Assembly: GCA_934561485.1 (NCBI GenBank)
Contig: CAKTGS010000066.1
Location: forward strand, 1 to 11,096
Reading direction: 5' to 3'
DNA: 11,096 nt
From: an uncultured Faecalibacterium sp.
GTDB taxonomy: Bacteria; Bacillota; Clostridia; Oscillospirales; Ruminococcaceae
Shown: piece by piece, positions 1 to 6,213 of the stretch
How the letters are laid out: each line of letters begins with the position of its first letter
Numbering within the stretch: position 1 is the first letter of the stretch
Notes under the pieces: model-generated
What the model was told of the DNA's origin: nothing
What the model saw: the letters and a program-made list of their open reading frames with translations, nothing else
Database searches by the model: none
Program-made: the position numbers and the translations under genes

Positions 1-46
1 AAAGCTCCTCCGCCCATGGCACAGCGCCATGACGGGGGAGCTTTTT
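1..46 (-). terminator. Hairpin terminator after azlD
   Basis: A long imperfect inverted repeat lies just beyond the azlD stop. The arms start with AAGCTCC and end with GGAGCTT, enclose CATGGC/GCCATG, and have a short loop of about 5 nt. The minus-strand product ends in GCTTT at the window edge, so only the first part of any U-tract is visible. On the plus strand the hairpin is followed by five T, so it could work in both directions. The stem is clear; its use as a terminator is inferred from position. Confidence 0.75.
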
Positions 47-50
47 CCGA

Positions 51-380
51 TCAGAATACCAGCTGCACCAGCAGCACGTAGCACAGCGTGCCGCCTGCAA
101 TGGAAAGCAGGGTCTGGTGCTTCCACTTGTGCAGGGCGATGGTCGCCAGCAGGGCGATCGCTTCCGGAATGCCGCGGCTGCCCGCAAAGAGGGTGACGCT
201 TTTCAGGCAGTAGATGATCAGCATCCCGAAAATGGCGGCGGGCAGCACCCGGCCCAGATACCGCACCACTTCCGGCGGCTGCTTGTCTTTGGAAGAGAAC
301 ACCGCAAAGGGCAGAAAACGGGTGATCATGGTGGCCAGGGTGCACACGGCAATGGTCAGCCCCATCTGAACAGCGGTCAT
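51..380 (-). CDS. azlD: AzlD-type branched-chain amino acid exporter small subunit
   Basis: This 109-residue hydrophobic protein has about four membrane segments and begins MTAVQMGLTIAVCTLATMIT. Length, hydrophobicity and the TRFLPF motif near residue 25 fit the AzlD family. AzlD works with AzlC in the cytoplasmic membrane as a two-part exporter of branched-chain amino acids and their analogues. The start is the ATG at 380-378, which overlaps the azlC stop as ATGA, so translation is probably coupled. The open frame extends upstream to 575, but that part is only a shadow of azlC. It is the last gene before a hairpin terminator. The substrate is inferred from the family. Confidence 0.9.
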   Translation of the reverse strand: MTAVQMGLTIAVCTLATMITRFLPFAVFSSKDKQPPEVVRYLGRVLPAAIFGMLIIYCLKSVTLFAGSRGIPEAIALLATIALHKWKHQTLLSIAGGTLCYVLLVQLVF

Positions 381-1144
381 GCGCGGTGTCCCTCCTTTCG
401 GGGCGTGGTCACGGTGCCCTCGGCACCTTCCATGGGCTTGCGCAGCATCAGAAGCAGCACCAGGATGCAGGCCATGGCGGGCAGCAGGAAACTGCCGGAA
501 CCAAACAGCACCAGGCACACCAGCGGCACGGCCAGGCCGATCAGGGAACTGATGTGCTGCTTGTCCTTTTCCCACTGGTTCAGGAAGATGACCGTGAACA
601 TGGCGGTCATCACAAAGTCCACGCCCTCGGTGCTGAAGGGCAGCACCGACCCGATCACAGCCCCCAGCCCGGCGCTGAGCACCCAGTAAAGCTGGTCCAG
701 CAGGGTGATGAAGAACATGAACCAGCCTTTGTCCACTCCTTCCGGCGGCTCTGCCGAACAGGTGATGGAAAAGGTCTCATCGCTCATGGCAAAGATCATG
801 TAAAAGCTGCGCAGGCCGTAGCCCTTGTAGCGCTCCAGCATGGCCAGGCCGTAGAACAGGTGCCGTGCCTGGATCATCAGCGCCATCAGAAAGGCCGACA
901 GCGGCGAAAAGGCCCCCAGCAAAAGGCTGGACAGCACAAATTCCAAAGAGCCGCCGTACACCACGGTGCCCGTAAGCATGGGCATCCACACCGGCAGCCC
1001 CAGCGACTGCGCATAGATGCCATAGCCTATGCCCAATACAAAGTAACCCGCCAGCACCGGAATGGTCTGCGGGGCGGCGGCGCGCAGTGCCCGGAGCACC
1101 GGGCTTTGCTGCCGCACCAAAAGCGATTCGTTTGACTGCTGCAT
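377..1144 (-). CDS. azlC: AzlC-type branched-chain amino acid exporter large subunit
   Basis: This 255-residue integral membrane protein carries AzlC family signatures: the GYFVLGIGYGIYAQ segment near residue 33, QARHLFYGL (92-100), SDETFSI (121-127), DQLYWVLSAGLGAVIG (150-165) and DFVMTAMFTVIF (176-187). AzlC family members form the main channel part of the AzlCD branched-chain amino acid efflux pump. The start at 1144 has a GAGGG ribosome site about 7 nt upstream. The hydrophilic C-terminal tail (residues about 236-255, ending KEGHRA) overlaps the azlD start. The gene has its own promoter (1230-1257) and is insulated from the upstream marR by a terminator. Whether the neighbouring MarR protein controls it cannot be told from the sequence. 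Confidence 0.92.
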   Translation of the reverse strand: MQQSNESLLVRQQSPVLRALRAAAPQTIPVLAGYFVLGIGYGIYAQSLGLPVWMPMLTGTVVYGGSLEFVLSSLLLGAFSPLSAFLMALMIQARHLFYGLAMLERYKGYGLRSFYMIFAMSDETFSITCSAEPPEGVDKGWFMFFITLLDQLYWVLSAGLGAVIGSVLPFSTEGVDFVMTAMFTVIFLNQWEKDKQHISSLIGLAVPLVCLVLFGSGSFLLPAMACILVLLLMLRKPMEGAEGTVTTPRKEGHRA

Positions 1145-1159
1145 TGTTCTTCCCTCAGG

Positions 1160-1180
1160 GCGGCCGGGTGTTCCGGCCGC
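1160..1180 (-). promoter_or_regulatory. Leader hairpin upstream of azlC
   Basis: An 8-bp perfect GC stem (GCGGCCGG/CCGGCCGC) with a 5-nt loop lies in the predicted azlC 5' leader, ending about 15 nt before the start codon and directly before the ribosome site. No U-run follows on the minus strand, so it is not a standard terminator. It could affect translation or mRNA stability. On the plus strand it is followed by a weak T-rich stretch, but no plus-strand gene leads into it. Confidence 0.4.
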
Positions 1181-1229
1181 TTTGCTGTCTTAAACCTATT
1201 TTTCTGATATGAATATAGAGGATGATTGT

Positions 1230-1257
1230 ATTATAACAGGTTTTGCACCGTTTGCAA
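1230..1257 (-). promoter_or_regulatory. azlCD promoter, extended -10, with palindrome
   Basis: On the minus strand a perfect TATAAT (1235-1230) is preceded by TGT, giving an extended -10 element. TTGCAA (1257-1252) lies 16 bp upstream as -35. The -35 and spacer contain the inverted repeat TTGCA-N5-TGCAA (1243-1257), a plausible repressor site. The transcript would begin near 1222, giving a leader of about 80 nt before azlC. The match to consensus is direct; regulation through the palindrome is inferred. Confidence 0.75.
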
Positions 1258-1330
1258 GCCCGTGCCGGGCACAAATGCCAGGAGGGAATCCCGGTATTTG
1301 TACAGGTTTGCCCCAGGCGGTATCGAAACC

Positions 1331-1363
1331 AAAAAAATCCGGGCAGCACAGGGCTGCCCGGAT
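1331..1363 (-). terminator. Rho-independent terminator of the MarR-family gene
   Basis: A perfect 11-bp stem (1337-1347 with 1353-1363, core CCGGGCAGC/GCTGCCCGG) with a 5-nt loop is followed on the minus strand by seven U (1337-1331). It begins 17 bp past the end of the MarR-family gene and separates it from the azlC promoter. Confidence 0.92.
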
Positions 1364-1380
1364 CGTCTGGCACAAAACGG

Positions 1381-1836
1381 TTATTCTTCGGTTTTCCGGG
1401 GCATGTCCAGCTCCGGCATCAGCTCATCGCTGATGATCGTGAGCATCCGCTCCAGCTTGGCCACATCTTCTTCCGGAAAGCGTTCCCGCACCCGTCCCAC
1501 CACGGTGCTCAGGTAGGAGTAGCTGATGTTGTAATAGTCGATGTATTTCTGGGTGGGACGCAGGTGGTATTCCCGGCGGTCGGTGGTGGACTGGATCTTT
1601 TCCACATAGCCTTTTTTGACCAGGCTGCCGATCTTATAGGCCGCATTGGGGGTGGAAATCTGCATCATGCGGGAAAATTCTGCAATGGTCGGCTCCCCCA
1701 TGGCCATGATGCCCTCCATGCAGAAGGATTCCACCGTGGTCAGGGTCGCTTCCCGCGTGGCAAAGCGCTGGAACACGTTTTGGTAAAAGTGCAGCTTGAA
1801 TTTGGTGTAGACGTCCTGAAATGCAGTTTCCAGCAT
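1381..1836 (-). CDS. MarR-family transcriptional regulator
   Basis: This 151-residue protein has the MarR winged-helix layout: an N-terminal dimerisation helix (about 1-25), a helix-turn-helix (about 50-77, TIAEFSRMMQISTPNAAYKI then GSLVKKGYV), a wing with the family DRR motif (DRREYHL, 86-92), and C-terminal dimer helices rich in charged residues. MarR proteins bind short palindromes and release them on binding a small molecule. GGAGG lies 10 nt before the ATG, a little far but acceptable. The gene follows nhaC on the same strand, with its own candidate promoter in the 77-bp gap, and precedes azlCD behind a terminator. Its targets may be nhaC, azlCD or itself; the effector cannot be read from the sequence. 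Confidence 0.88.
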   Translation of the reverse strand: MLETAFQDVYTKFKLHFYQNVFQRFATREATLTTVESFCMEGIMAMGEPTIAEFSRMMQISTPNAAYKIGSLVKKGYVEKIQSTTDRREYHLRPTQKYIDYYNISYSYLSTVVGRVRERFPEEDVAKLERMLTIISDELMPELDMPRKTEE

Positions 1837-1869
1837 GGGTCGTGTGCCTCCAATAACTCATTTTCTTTA

Positions 1870-1897
1870 AGTGTACCACAAAACCGGCGCGGCGCAA
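1870..1897 (-). promoter_or_regulatory. Candidate promoter of the MarR-family gene
   Basis: On the minus strand TTGCGC (1897-1892), a 16-bp spacer and TACACT (1875-1870) preceded by TGG form an extended -10 promoter candidate, about 34 bp before the start codon. No terminator was found between nhaC and this gene, so read-through from nhaC is also possible. Confidence 0.5.
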
Positions 1898-1913
1898 AGC
1901 AGAACTTTTTCCC

Positions 1914-3584
1914 TCAGGCCGTTTTTTTGCGGCTGCGGCCCGTGCGGGCACGGATCACGCTGAGCACCACCAGCTCCACGGCAATGGCCACGGCCAGCAG
2001 CACCAGCGAGGTGCCCAGGCTGCCGTTGCTGCCCAGCACGGCCTGGGCCAGGCCGGTGATCACATAGCACACGGCAGAGCAGGCGGCGGCGGTCATGGCA
2101 TAGGGCAGCTGGGTGGACACGTGGTTCACGTGGTTGCAGTGAGCGCCTGCCGAAGCCATGATGGTGGTGTCCGAGATGGGCGAGCAGTGGTCGCCGCACA
2201 CGGCACCGGACAGGCAGGCGGCAATGGAAACCACCAGCATCTCTCCTTCCGGGAAGGCGTGGCACACAATGGGGATCAGGATGGAGAAGGTGCCCCAGCT
2301 GGTGCCGGTGGCAAAGGCCAGGAACACCGCCACCAGGAAAATGATCACCGGCAGCAGGTACTGCAGGGCCGTTGCCGAGCCGCCCAGCAGGTCAGCCACG
2401 TAATACTTGGCACCCAGCAGACCGGTCATGCCGGACAGCGTCCAGGCCAGCGAAAGGATCAGCATGGGGCTGACCATGGCCTTGAAGCCCTCAGGAATGC
2501 AGGCGGCAAAGTCCTGGAAGGTCATCACCTGCCGCACGCGGTAGAAGATGAAGGTGAACAGCAGGGCAATGCTGCTGCCCATCACAAGGCCGGAAGAGGC
2601 ATTACAGTCTGCAAAGGCGGTCACAAAGTCCACGCCTTCAAAGAAGCCGCCGGTGTAGATCATGCCGAAAATGCAGGAGGCGATCAGCACCAGCACCGGG
2701 GCGATCAGGTCGATGACATGGCCGCGGGTGTCGGAACCGTCATCCACATCGTTGCCGTAGGGGCGGTCCTCGGTGGTGAACAGGTCGCCGTTTTTGGCGT
2801 TGTCCTCGTGCAGCTTCATGGAACCAAAGTCGGTGCCGGTGAAGATGAGGAACAGGCTCATGACCATGGTCAGAATGGCGTAGTAATTGTAGGGAATGGT
2901 GCGCAGGAACATGGTAAAGCCGTTGATGCCGGAGCCTTCCGGCACACTGGAAGTGACGGCTGCGGCCCAGCTGGACACCGGTGCAATGATGCAGACGGGT
3001 GCTGCCGTGGCGTCAATCAGGTAGGCCAGCTTTGCGCGGGACACCTTCTGCCGGTCGGTGACCGGGCGCATGACCGAACCCACGGTCAGGCAGTTGAAGT
3101 AGTCGTCCACAAAGATCATCACGCCCAGCAGCAGGGTGGCAAACTGCGCACCGGCCCGGGTGTGGATGTGGGTGGAAGCCCAGCGGCCAAAGGCGGCGCT
3201 GCCGCCGGCCTTGTTCATCAGGGCCACCAGGATGCCCAGCATGACCAGGAACACCAGAATGCCCACGTTGCTGCTGTCGGACAGCTTGGCGATCATGCCA
3301 CCGTCCTCGTTGAAGAACAGGGTGTTGATGGCCAGCTCCAGGTTGCCATTGGCGTACAGCAGTGCGCCGGACGCAATGCCCACCAGCAGCGAGGTGTACA
3401 CCTCCTTGGTGTTCAGTGCCAGCACAATGGCGATGACCGGCGGCAGCAGCGAAAAGAAGGTGCTGTACACCGCACAGGTGTAGTTGGCCGGGTCGGCAAT
3501 TTTGCCGGGGGTGACAGCCGTGCACCACAGCAGCAGCGCAAACACGAACAGCGCTGCCGCCCAGGACAGATTTTTGTTTTTCAT
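1914..3584 (-). CDS. nhaC: NhaC-family Na+/H+ antiporter
   Basis: This 556-residue polytopic membrane protein is of the NhaC antiporter family (COG1757, PF03553). Diagnostic stretches are FVDDYFNCLTVGS (158-170), DATAAPVCIIAPVSSWAAAV (191-210), ATGTSWGTFSILIPI (425-439) and CGDHCSPISDTT (463-474), the last two being the conserved core of the family. Members exchange Na+ for protons across the cytoplasmic membrane; some related proteins exchange organic acids or amino acids instead, so the substrate is not certain. An acidic loop (about 258-285) divides the protein into halves. I chose the ATG at 3584 because GAGGAG lies 7 nt before it; the open frame continues 8 codons further to 3608 without a better ribosome site. 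The C-terminus is basic (RARTGRSRKKTA). No terminator is visible downstream, where marR begins after a short gap. Confidence 0.9.
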   Translation of the reverse strand: MKNKNLSWAAALFVFALLLWCTAVTPGKIADPANYTCAVYSTFFSLLPPVIAIVLALNTKEVYTSLLVGIASGALLYANGNLELAINTLFFNEDGGMIAKLSDSSNVGILVFLVMLGILVALMNKAGGSAAFGRWASTHIHTRAGAQFATLLLGVMIFVDDYFNCLTVGSVMRPVTDRQKVSRAKLAYLIDATAAPVCIIAPVSSWAAAVTSSVPEGSGINGFTMFLRTIPYNYYAILTMVMSLFLIFTGTDFGSMKLHEDNAKNGDLFTTEDRPYGNDVDDGSDTRGHVIDLIAPVLVLIASCIFGMIYTGGFFEGVDFVTAFADCNASSGLVMGSSIALLFTFIFYRVRQVMTFQDFAACIPEGFKAMVSPMLILSLAWTLSGMTGLLGAKYYVADLLGGSATALQYLLPVIIFLVAVFLAFATGTSWGTFSILIPIVCHAFPEGEMLVVSIAACLSGAVCGDHCSPISDTTIMASAGAHCNHVNHVSTQLPYAMTAAACSAVCYVITGLAQAVLGSNGSLGTSLVLLAVAIAVELVVLSVIRARTGRSRKKTA

Positions 3585-3676
3585 AAGTTGACTCCTCACA
3601 GTCTGCAAAATGGGTCCGGCGTATGGGGGCGCGGGCTGCGGGGCAGACTACCCACAGAAACAAAGGGGGATGCGCC

Positions 3677-3835
3677 GTGCCGGACTATAAGGCAATGTAT
3701 TTGGAGCTGTTCCGCGCCAGTGTGCAGGCGGCACAGCTTTTGCAGGACGCACAGGCCCGCGCCGAGCAGAAGCTGCTGGCCGAGGACCCGCCGCCGCTGA
3801 GATTGGAACAGGCCGGGCAAAAAGATGAAGAGTAA
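3677..3835 (+). CDS. Small hypothetical protein, 52 residues
   Basis: This short gene is read from a GTG start with AGGGGG 7 nt upstream. The product (start MPDYKAMYLELFRASVQAAQ) is a charged amphipathic helix up to about residue 35, followed by a proline patch (DPPP, 37-40) and an acidic tail. Many Firmicutes carry short proteins beginning DYKAMY followed by a helical repeat of this sort; I recall the pattern but no function. The frame is open upstream to 3623, where the residues look random. It diverges from nhaC and is followed by a palindromic repeat, with no consensus promoter seen. It is probably a real gene, function unknown. Confidence 0.6.
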   Translation: MPDYKAMYLELFRASVQAAQLLQDAQARAEQKLLAEDPPPLRLEQAGQKDEE

Positions 3836-3853
3836 TCTTCTTCCGTCGACGTC

Positions 3854-3987
3854 CTCGCCCTCTCAGTCTCGCATTCGCTCGCCAGCTCCCCCAAAGTGGG
3901 AGCCTTTGGCAGTACGGTAAAGTTTCCGGTTTTGCCAAGGGCTCTCCCTTTGGGAGAGCTGTCACCGAAGGTGACTGAGAGGGCGAG
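3854..3987. repeat. Dispersed palindromic repeat element, 134 bp
   Basis: A perfect 15-bp terminal inverted repeat (CTCGCCCTCTCAGTC at 3854-3868 and its complement at 3973-3987) bounds two diverged inverted copies of the same module. The right copy has a perfect hairpin GCTCTCCC-ttt-GGGAGAGC (3941-3959) and GTCACC-gaa-GGTGAC (3961-3975). The left copy has the degenerate equivalents (CTCCCCCAAAGTGGGAG near 3885-3901). It fills the gap between the 52-residue gene and the thioesterase gene and has no coding capacity. It looks like a non-autonomous, MITE- or REP-like element sharing modules with the element at 10022-10136. Confidence 0.75.
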
Positions 3988-3999
3988 CCGGTTTTCCTC

Positions 4000-4389
4000 T
4001 TAGCCCTTCTTGCTCTCTGCCTTGGCGGCAAACTTGGCGTTGTTGATGATAAAGCGCTCGTGGATGCCGCCGCCCACGGGGCCTTTTTCGTCCTGCAGGG
4101 TGACCTTGAAGGTCAGCTTGCGGCCTTCCACGGCCACCAGTTCGCTCTCGCAGGTCACGGTCATGCCCACGGGGGTGGGAGCAGTGTGCTCCAGCTCCAG
4201 CTTGGTGCCCACGGTGCCGCTGCCCTCTTCCAGGGCTTCGGCCACGCTCTGCCAGCAGGTTTTTTCGGCCAGGGCCACCAGGGCCGGGGTGGCAAATACA
4301 TCCAGGGTGCCGCTGCCCATGGTTTTGGCGGTGTTTTCAGTGGTAACGGCCACGCTCTGCTTGCCGCGGATACCGGTTTCCAACTTCAT
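4000..4389 (-). CDS. FlK-like hot-dog thioesterase
   Basis: This 129-residue protein is a single hot-dog domain of the family that includes fluoroacetyl-CoA thioesterase FlK. The FATP motif (residues 32-35), E42 in LAEKT, the LEHTAPTPVGM segment (66-76) and the IHERF motif (109-113) are conserved family positions. The FlK catalytic residues Thr42, Glu50, His76 and Arg120 are matched by T34, E42, H68 and R112, all with the same offset of 8. It probably hydrolyses a small acyl-CoA thioester in the cytoplasm; a role against fluoroacetate is not implied. The start at 4389 has GGAGGG 8 nt upstream; the open frame runs further to 5004, but that part is antisense to the next gene. It is divergent from the membrane protein gene at 4555. 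Confidence 0.85.
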   Translation of the reverse strand: MKLETGIRGKQSVAVTTENTAKTMGSGTLDVFATPALVALAEKTCWQSVAEALEEGSGTVGTKLELEHTAPTPVGMTVTCESELVAVEGRKLTFKVTLQDEKGPVGGGIHERFIINNAKFAAKAESKKG

Positions 4390-4406
4390 ATACAATTCCC
4401 TCCTTG

Positions 4407-4467
4407 TGCGCCGTACAGCGCAGTTTGTGTTGAATACCTTTATAAGATACCACAGCTCGGCAAAGAA
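4407..4467 (-). promoter_or_regulatory. Candidate promoter and leader hairpin of the thioesterase gene
   Basis: On the minus strand TTCTTT (4467-4462), a 17-bp spacer and TATAAA (4444-4439) form a reasonable sigma-A-type promoter. The short leader includes an inverted repeat TGCGC-N6-GCGCA (4407-4422) just before the ribosome site. The match is moderate. Confidence 0.45.
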
Positions 4468-4554
4468 TGCACCCTCTTTGGCGCATTTTGTAAAAAATCT
4501 CTCTTCCGTTTTGGGGTGCGCTGCGCTATGATAGGGGCAAAGGAAGGGATGTTT

Positions 4555-5310
4555 ATGAGCGACTTCTGGAAATCGTACGACATTACCGCTGCCGAGTACG
4601 GCCCGGGCTACGAGTGCTACCCGCTGTTTGGCACTGTACATCTGGCAGAGCTGGCGCTCTCGGCGCTTTTCATCCTGGGCGTGGCCCTGTGGTACCGCCG
4701 CAGCGGCACCCGCACCCGGCGGCGCATTCTGGTGGGGGTCACCCTTGCGCTGCTGGCAGACGAAGCGGCCCTGCTGCTGGGCATGTACTGCACCGGCCAG
4801 TGGAACTGGAGCTACCTGCCGCTGCACCTGTGCAGCATCAATGTATTCGTCTGCCTGTACAATACGGTCACCGACCGGTCCTGGTGCAAGGAAGAGCTGT
4901 ATGCGCTGTGCATTCCCGGGGCCATGCTGGCGCTGCTGTGCCCCAGCTGGCGGGATGTGCCCAGCTGGTGGACCCTCATCAACCTGCACTCGGTCAGCAT
5001 TCATGCCCTGCTGGTGCTGTACCCGGTGCTGCTAGTGGCGGGCGGATACCGCCCCAGCGTGCGCCGGGTGCCGCAGGTGCTGGCCTTTTTGTTCGGCTCG
5101 GCCCTGCCCATCTATTTTTTGAATAAGCCGCTGCAAACCAATTTTTACTTTTTGAACAACCCTTATGGCAACGTCATCACCAGCACCTTCACCGCCTGGC
5201 TGGGGGAAAAATATTATATCCTCGGCTTCCTGCCTGCCATTGCGCTGGCCCTGCTGCTGATGTATCTGCCGTGGGGCGCAGCAGAACGGCGCGCCAGATA
5301 CAAGCGCTGA
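4555..5310 (+). CDS. TIGR02206/YwaF-type integral membrane protein (TMEM164-like)
   Basis: This 251-residue protein has about seven hydrophobic segments and resembles the bacterial YwaF/TIGR02206 family, related to eukaryotic TMEM164. The SYLPLHLCSINVF segment (86-98), the WWTLINLHSVSIH segment (138-150) and NNPYGN (201-206) are typical. The function in bacteria is not established. Human TMEM164 is reported as an acyltransferase using a cysteine and a histidine; C93 and H150 lie at a similar spacing here, which is an inference only. I chose the ATG at 4555 because GGAAGGG ends 6 nt upstream; the ATG at 4549 directly abuts that site. The C-terminus is basic (ERRARYKR). It diverges from the thioesterase gene and ends in a strong terminator. 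Confidence 0.8.
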   Translation: MSDFWKSYDITAAEYGPGYECYPLFGTVHLAELALSALFILGVALWYRRSGTRTRRRILVGVTLALLADEAALLLGMYCTGQWNWSYLPLHLCSINVFVCLYNTVTDRSWCKEELYALCIPGAMLALLCPSWRDVPSWWTLINLHSVSIHALLVLYPVLLVAGGYRPSVRRVPQVLAFLFGSALPIYFLNKPLQTNFYFLNNPYGNVITSTFTAWLGEKYYILGFLPAIALALLLMYLPWGAAERRARYKR

Positions 5311-5337
5311 TTCTGCCCTGCCTGTCCGGCATTTTCC

Positions 5338-5370
5338 GGGGAGACCGCAAGCCTGCGGTCTCCCCTTTTT
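5338..5370 (+). terminator. Rho-independent terminator
   Basis: A perfect 12-bp stem (GGGGAGACCGCA/TGCGGTCTCCCC) with a 4-nt loop is followed by five T. It lies 27 bp after the membrane protein gene and insulates the metal operon downstream. Confidence 0.95.
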
Positions 5371-5400
5371 GCTGTGAGATCTGCAAGCTTCCTGCAAATT

Positions 5401-5472
5401 AAAAATGCAAATTTTGTGCGTTTTACGGTTTGTTTTGGCAATTTTGAAAAAGGGATGCAAAACATTGCAAAA
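5401..5472 (+). promoter_or_regulatory. Phased A/T tracts upstream of the metal operon promoter
   Basis: In an otherwise GC-rich window this stretch carries short A or T runs centred near 5403, 5413, 5422, 5434, 5443, 5449, 5461 and 5470, roughly one per helical turn, plus five TGCAA words (two of them just to the left, at 5382 and 5393). It ends a few bases before the TTGACA -35 element. The pattern fits an intrinsically bent region or UP-like element. The periodicity is counted by eye. Confidence 0.45.
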
Positions 5473-5476
5473 GGCC

Positions 5477-5505
5477 TTGACAAGCAGCATTCCGCGTGTT
5501 ACTAT
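5477..5505 (+). promoter_or_regulatory. Consensus promoter of the arsR-HMA-ATPase operon
   Basis: A perfect TTGACA (5477-5482), a 17-bp spacer and TACTAT (5500-5505) form a near-consensus sigma-A promoter. The operator begins one base after the -10 element, so a bound repressor would cover the transcription start. Confidence 0.9.
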
Positions 5506-5506
5506 G

Positions 5507-5532
5507 AACACATGAACAGATGCTCATGTGTT
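5507..5532 (+). promoter_or_regulatory. ArsR/SmtB-type operator
   Basis: A perfect inverted repeat AACACATGA-N8-TCATGTGTT lies across the expected transcription start, between the -10 element and the ribosome site of the repressor gene. The core ATGAACA-like half-site resembles SmtB/CadC-type operators. Autoregulation by the gene directly downstream is the natural reading. Confidence 0.85.
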
Positions 5533-5553
5533 AATGCGAGAGGAGAGAAGCCT

Positions 5554-5895
5554 ATGACCGGATTGGGGCAAACCACACCTGCAGCGCCGGAAAAACAGCA
5601 GCCGGTGGACATGCCGGATGATGAGGTGCTGTACGAGCTGGCGGATCTGTTCCGGGTGTTCGGCGACTCCACCCGCATCAAGATCCTGTATGCGCTGCAC
5701 GACAACGAGCTGTGCGTGCAGGACATTGCCAATGCGGTGCAGCTGAGCCAGTCGGCGGTCAGCCACCAGCTGCGGGTGCTCAAGGATACCAAGCTTGTGC
5801 GCTTCCGGCGGGAGGGCAAAACCGTGTACTATGCGCTGGACGATGACCATGTGCGCAGCATCCTGTCGCTGGGCATGGACCACATTGAAGAATAA
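5554..5895 (+). CDS. ArsR/SmtB-family metal-sensing repressor (Zn-type site)
   Basis: This 113-residue winged-helix repressor has the ArsR core: VFGDSTRIKILYAL (35-48), ELCVQDIANAV (52-62), recognition helix LSQSAVSHQLRVLK (64-77) and wing VRFRREGKTVYYAL (82-95). The C-terminal helix carries D97, H99, H110 and E113, the same ligands and spacing as the alpha-5 zinc site of SmtB (Asp-x-His, then His-x-x-Glu). The ELCVCD cysteine pair of As/Cd/Pb sensors is reduced to a single C54 and no N-terminal cysteines occur, so Zn(II) or a similar borderline metal is the likely signal. Start: ATG at 5554 with AGGAGA 7 nt upstream; an in-frame ATG at 5512 lies inside the operator and is unlikely. First gene of the efflux operon; metal binding should release the operator. 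Confidence 0.92.
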   Translation: MTGLGQTTPAAPEKQQPVDMPDDEVLYELADLFRVFGDSTRIKILYALHDNELCVQDIANAVQLSQSAVSHQLRVLKDTKLVRFRREGKTVYYALDDDHVRSILSLGMDHIEE

Positions 5896-5940
5896 GGTTC
5901 CCGTTTTTTAAACATTCAAAACAGAAAGCTGGTACAACTT

Positions 5941-6162
5941 ATGAAAAAGACTTACAAGATCGAAGTGGACTGCGCAAACTGCGCCCAGAAGATGGAAGAT
6001 GCCGCCAACACCGTTTCCGGTGTGGAGAAGGCGACCGTCAGCTTTATGACCCAGAAGATGAAGGTGGAGTTTGCCGAGGGCGCCGACCCCCATGCCACCA
6101 TGGAGAACGTGCTGTCTGCCTGCAAGAAGGTGGAGGACGACTGCGAGATCTTTGACATCTGA
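5941..6162 (+). CDS. Free-standing heavy-metal-associated (HMA) domain protein
   Basis: This 73-residue protein is one ferredoxin-like HMA domain. The metal site is in DCANC (10-14), with C11 and C14 as ligands; the preceding Asp10 is typical of the N-terminal domains of Zn/Cd/Pb ATPases, rather than the MxCxxC of copper chaperones. It lies 45 bp after the repressor gene and before an ATPase that has no HMA domain, so it probably acts in trans as the metal-binding or delivery domain of that pump. No good ribosome site precedes the ATG, so translation may be weak or coupled. An acidic C-terminus (DDCEIFDI) adds a third cysteine. Confidence 0.88.
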   Translation: MKKTYKIEVDCANCAQKMEDAANTVSGVEKATVSFMTQKMKVEFAEGADPHATMENVLSACKKVEDDCEIFDI

Positions 6163-6213
6163 TTTTACAGCAGCAACAGAACACCTCTCGGCCATCGCTG
6201 CGCGAGGCCAGCC

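Noticed and set aside
3601..3648. GTCTGC/GCAGAC inverted repeat upstream of nhaC
   Set aside because: A 6-bp arm separated by 36 bp is expected by chance; no other support for an operator.
2121..3800. A 559-codon open frame on the plus strand
   Set aside because: It is antisense to nhaC, His/Gln/Gly-rich with no recognisable domain, and arises from GC-rich codon bias.
4504..4532. Promoter for the membrane protein gene (TATGAT at 4527)
   Set aside because: The -35 is poor and transcription would begin at the ribosome site; left uncalled.
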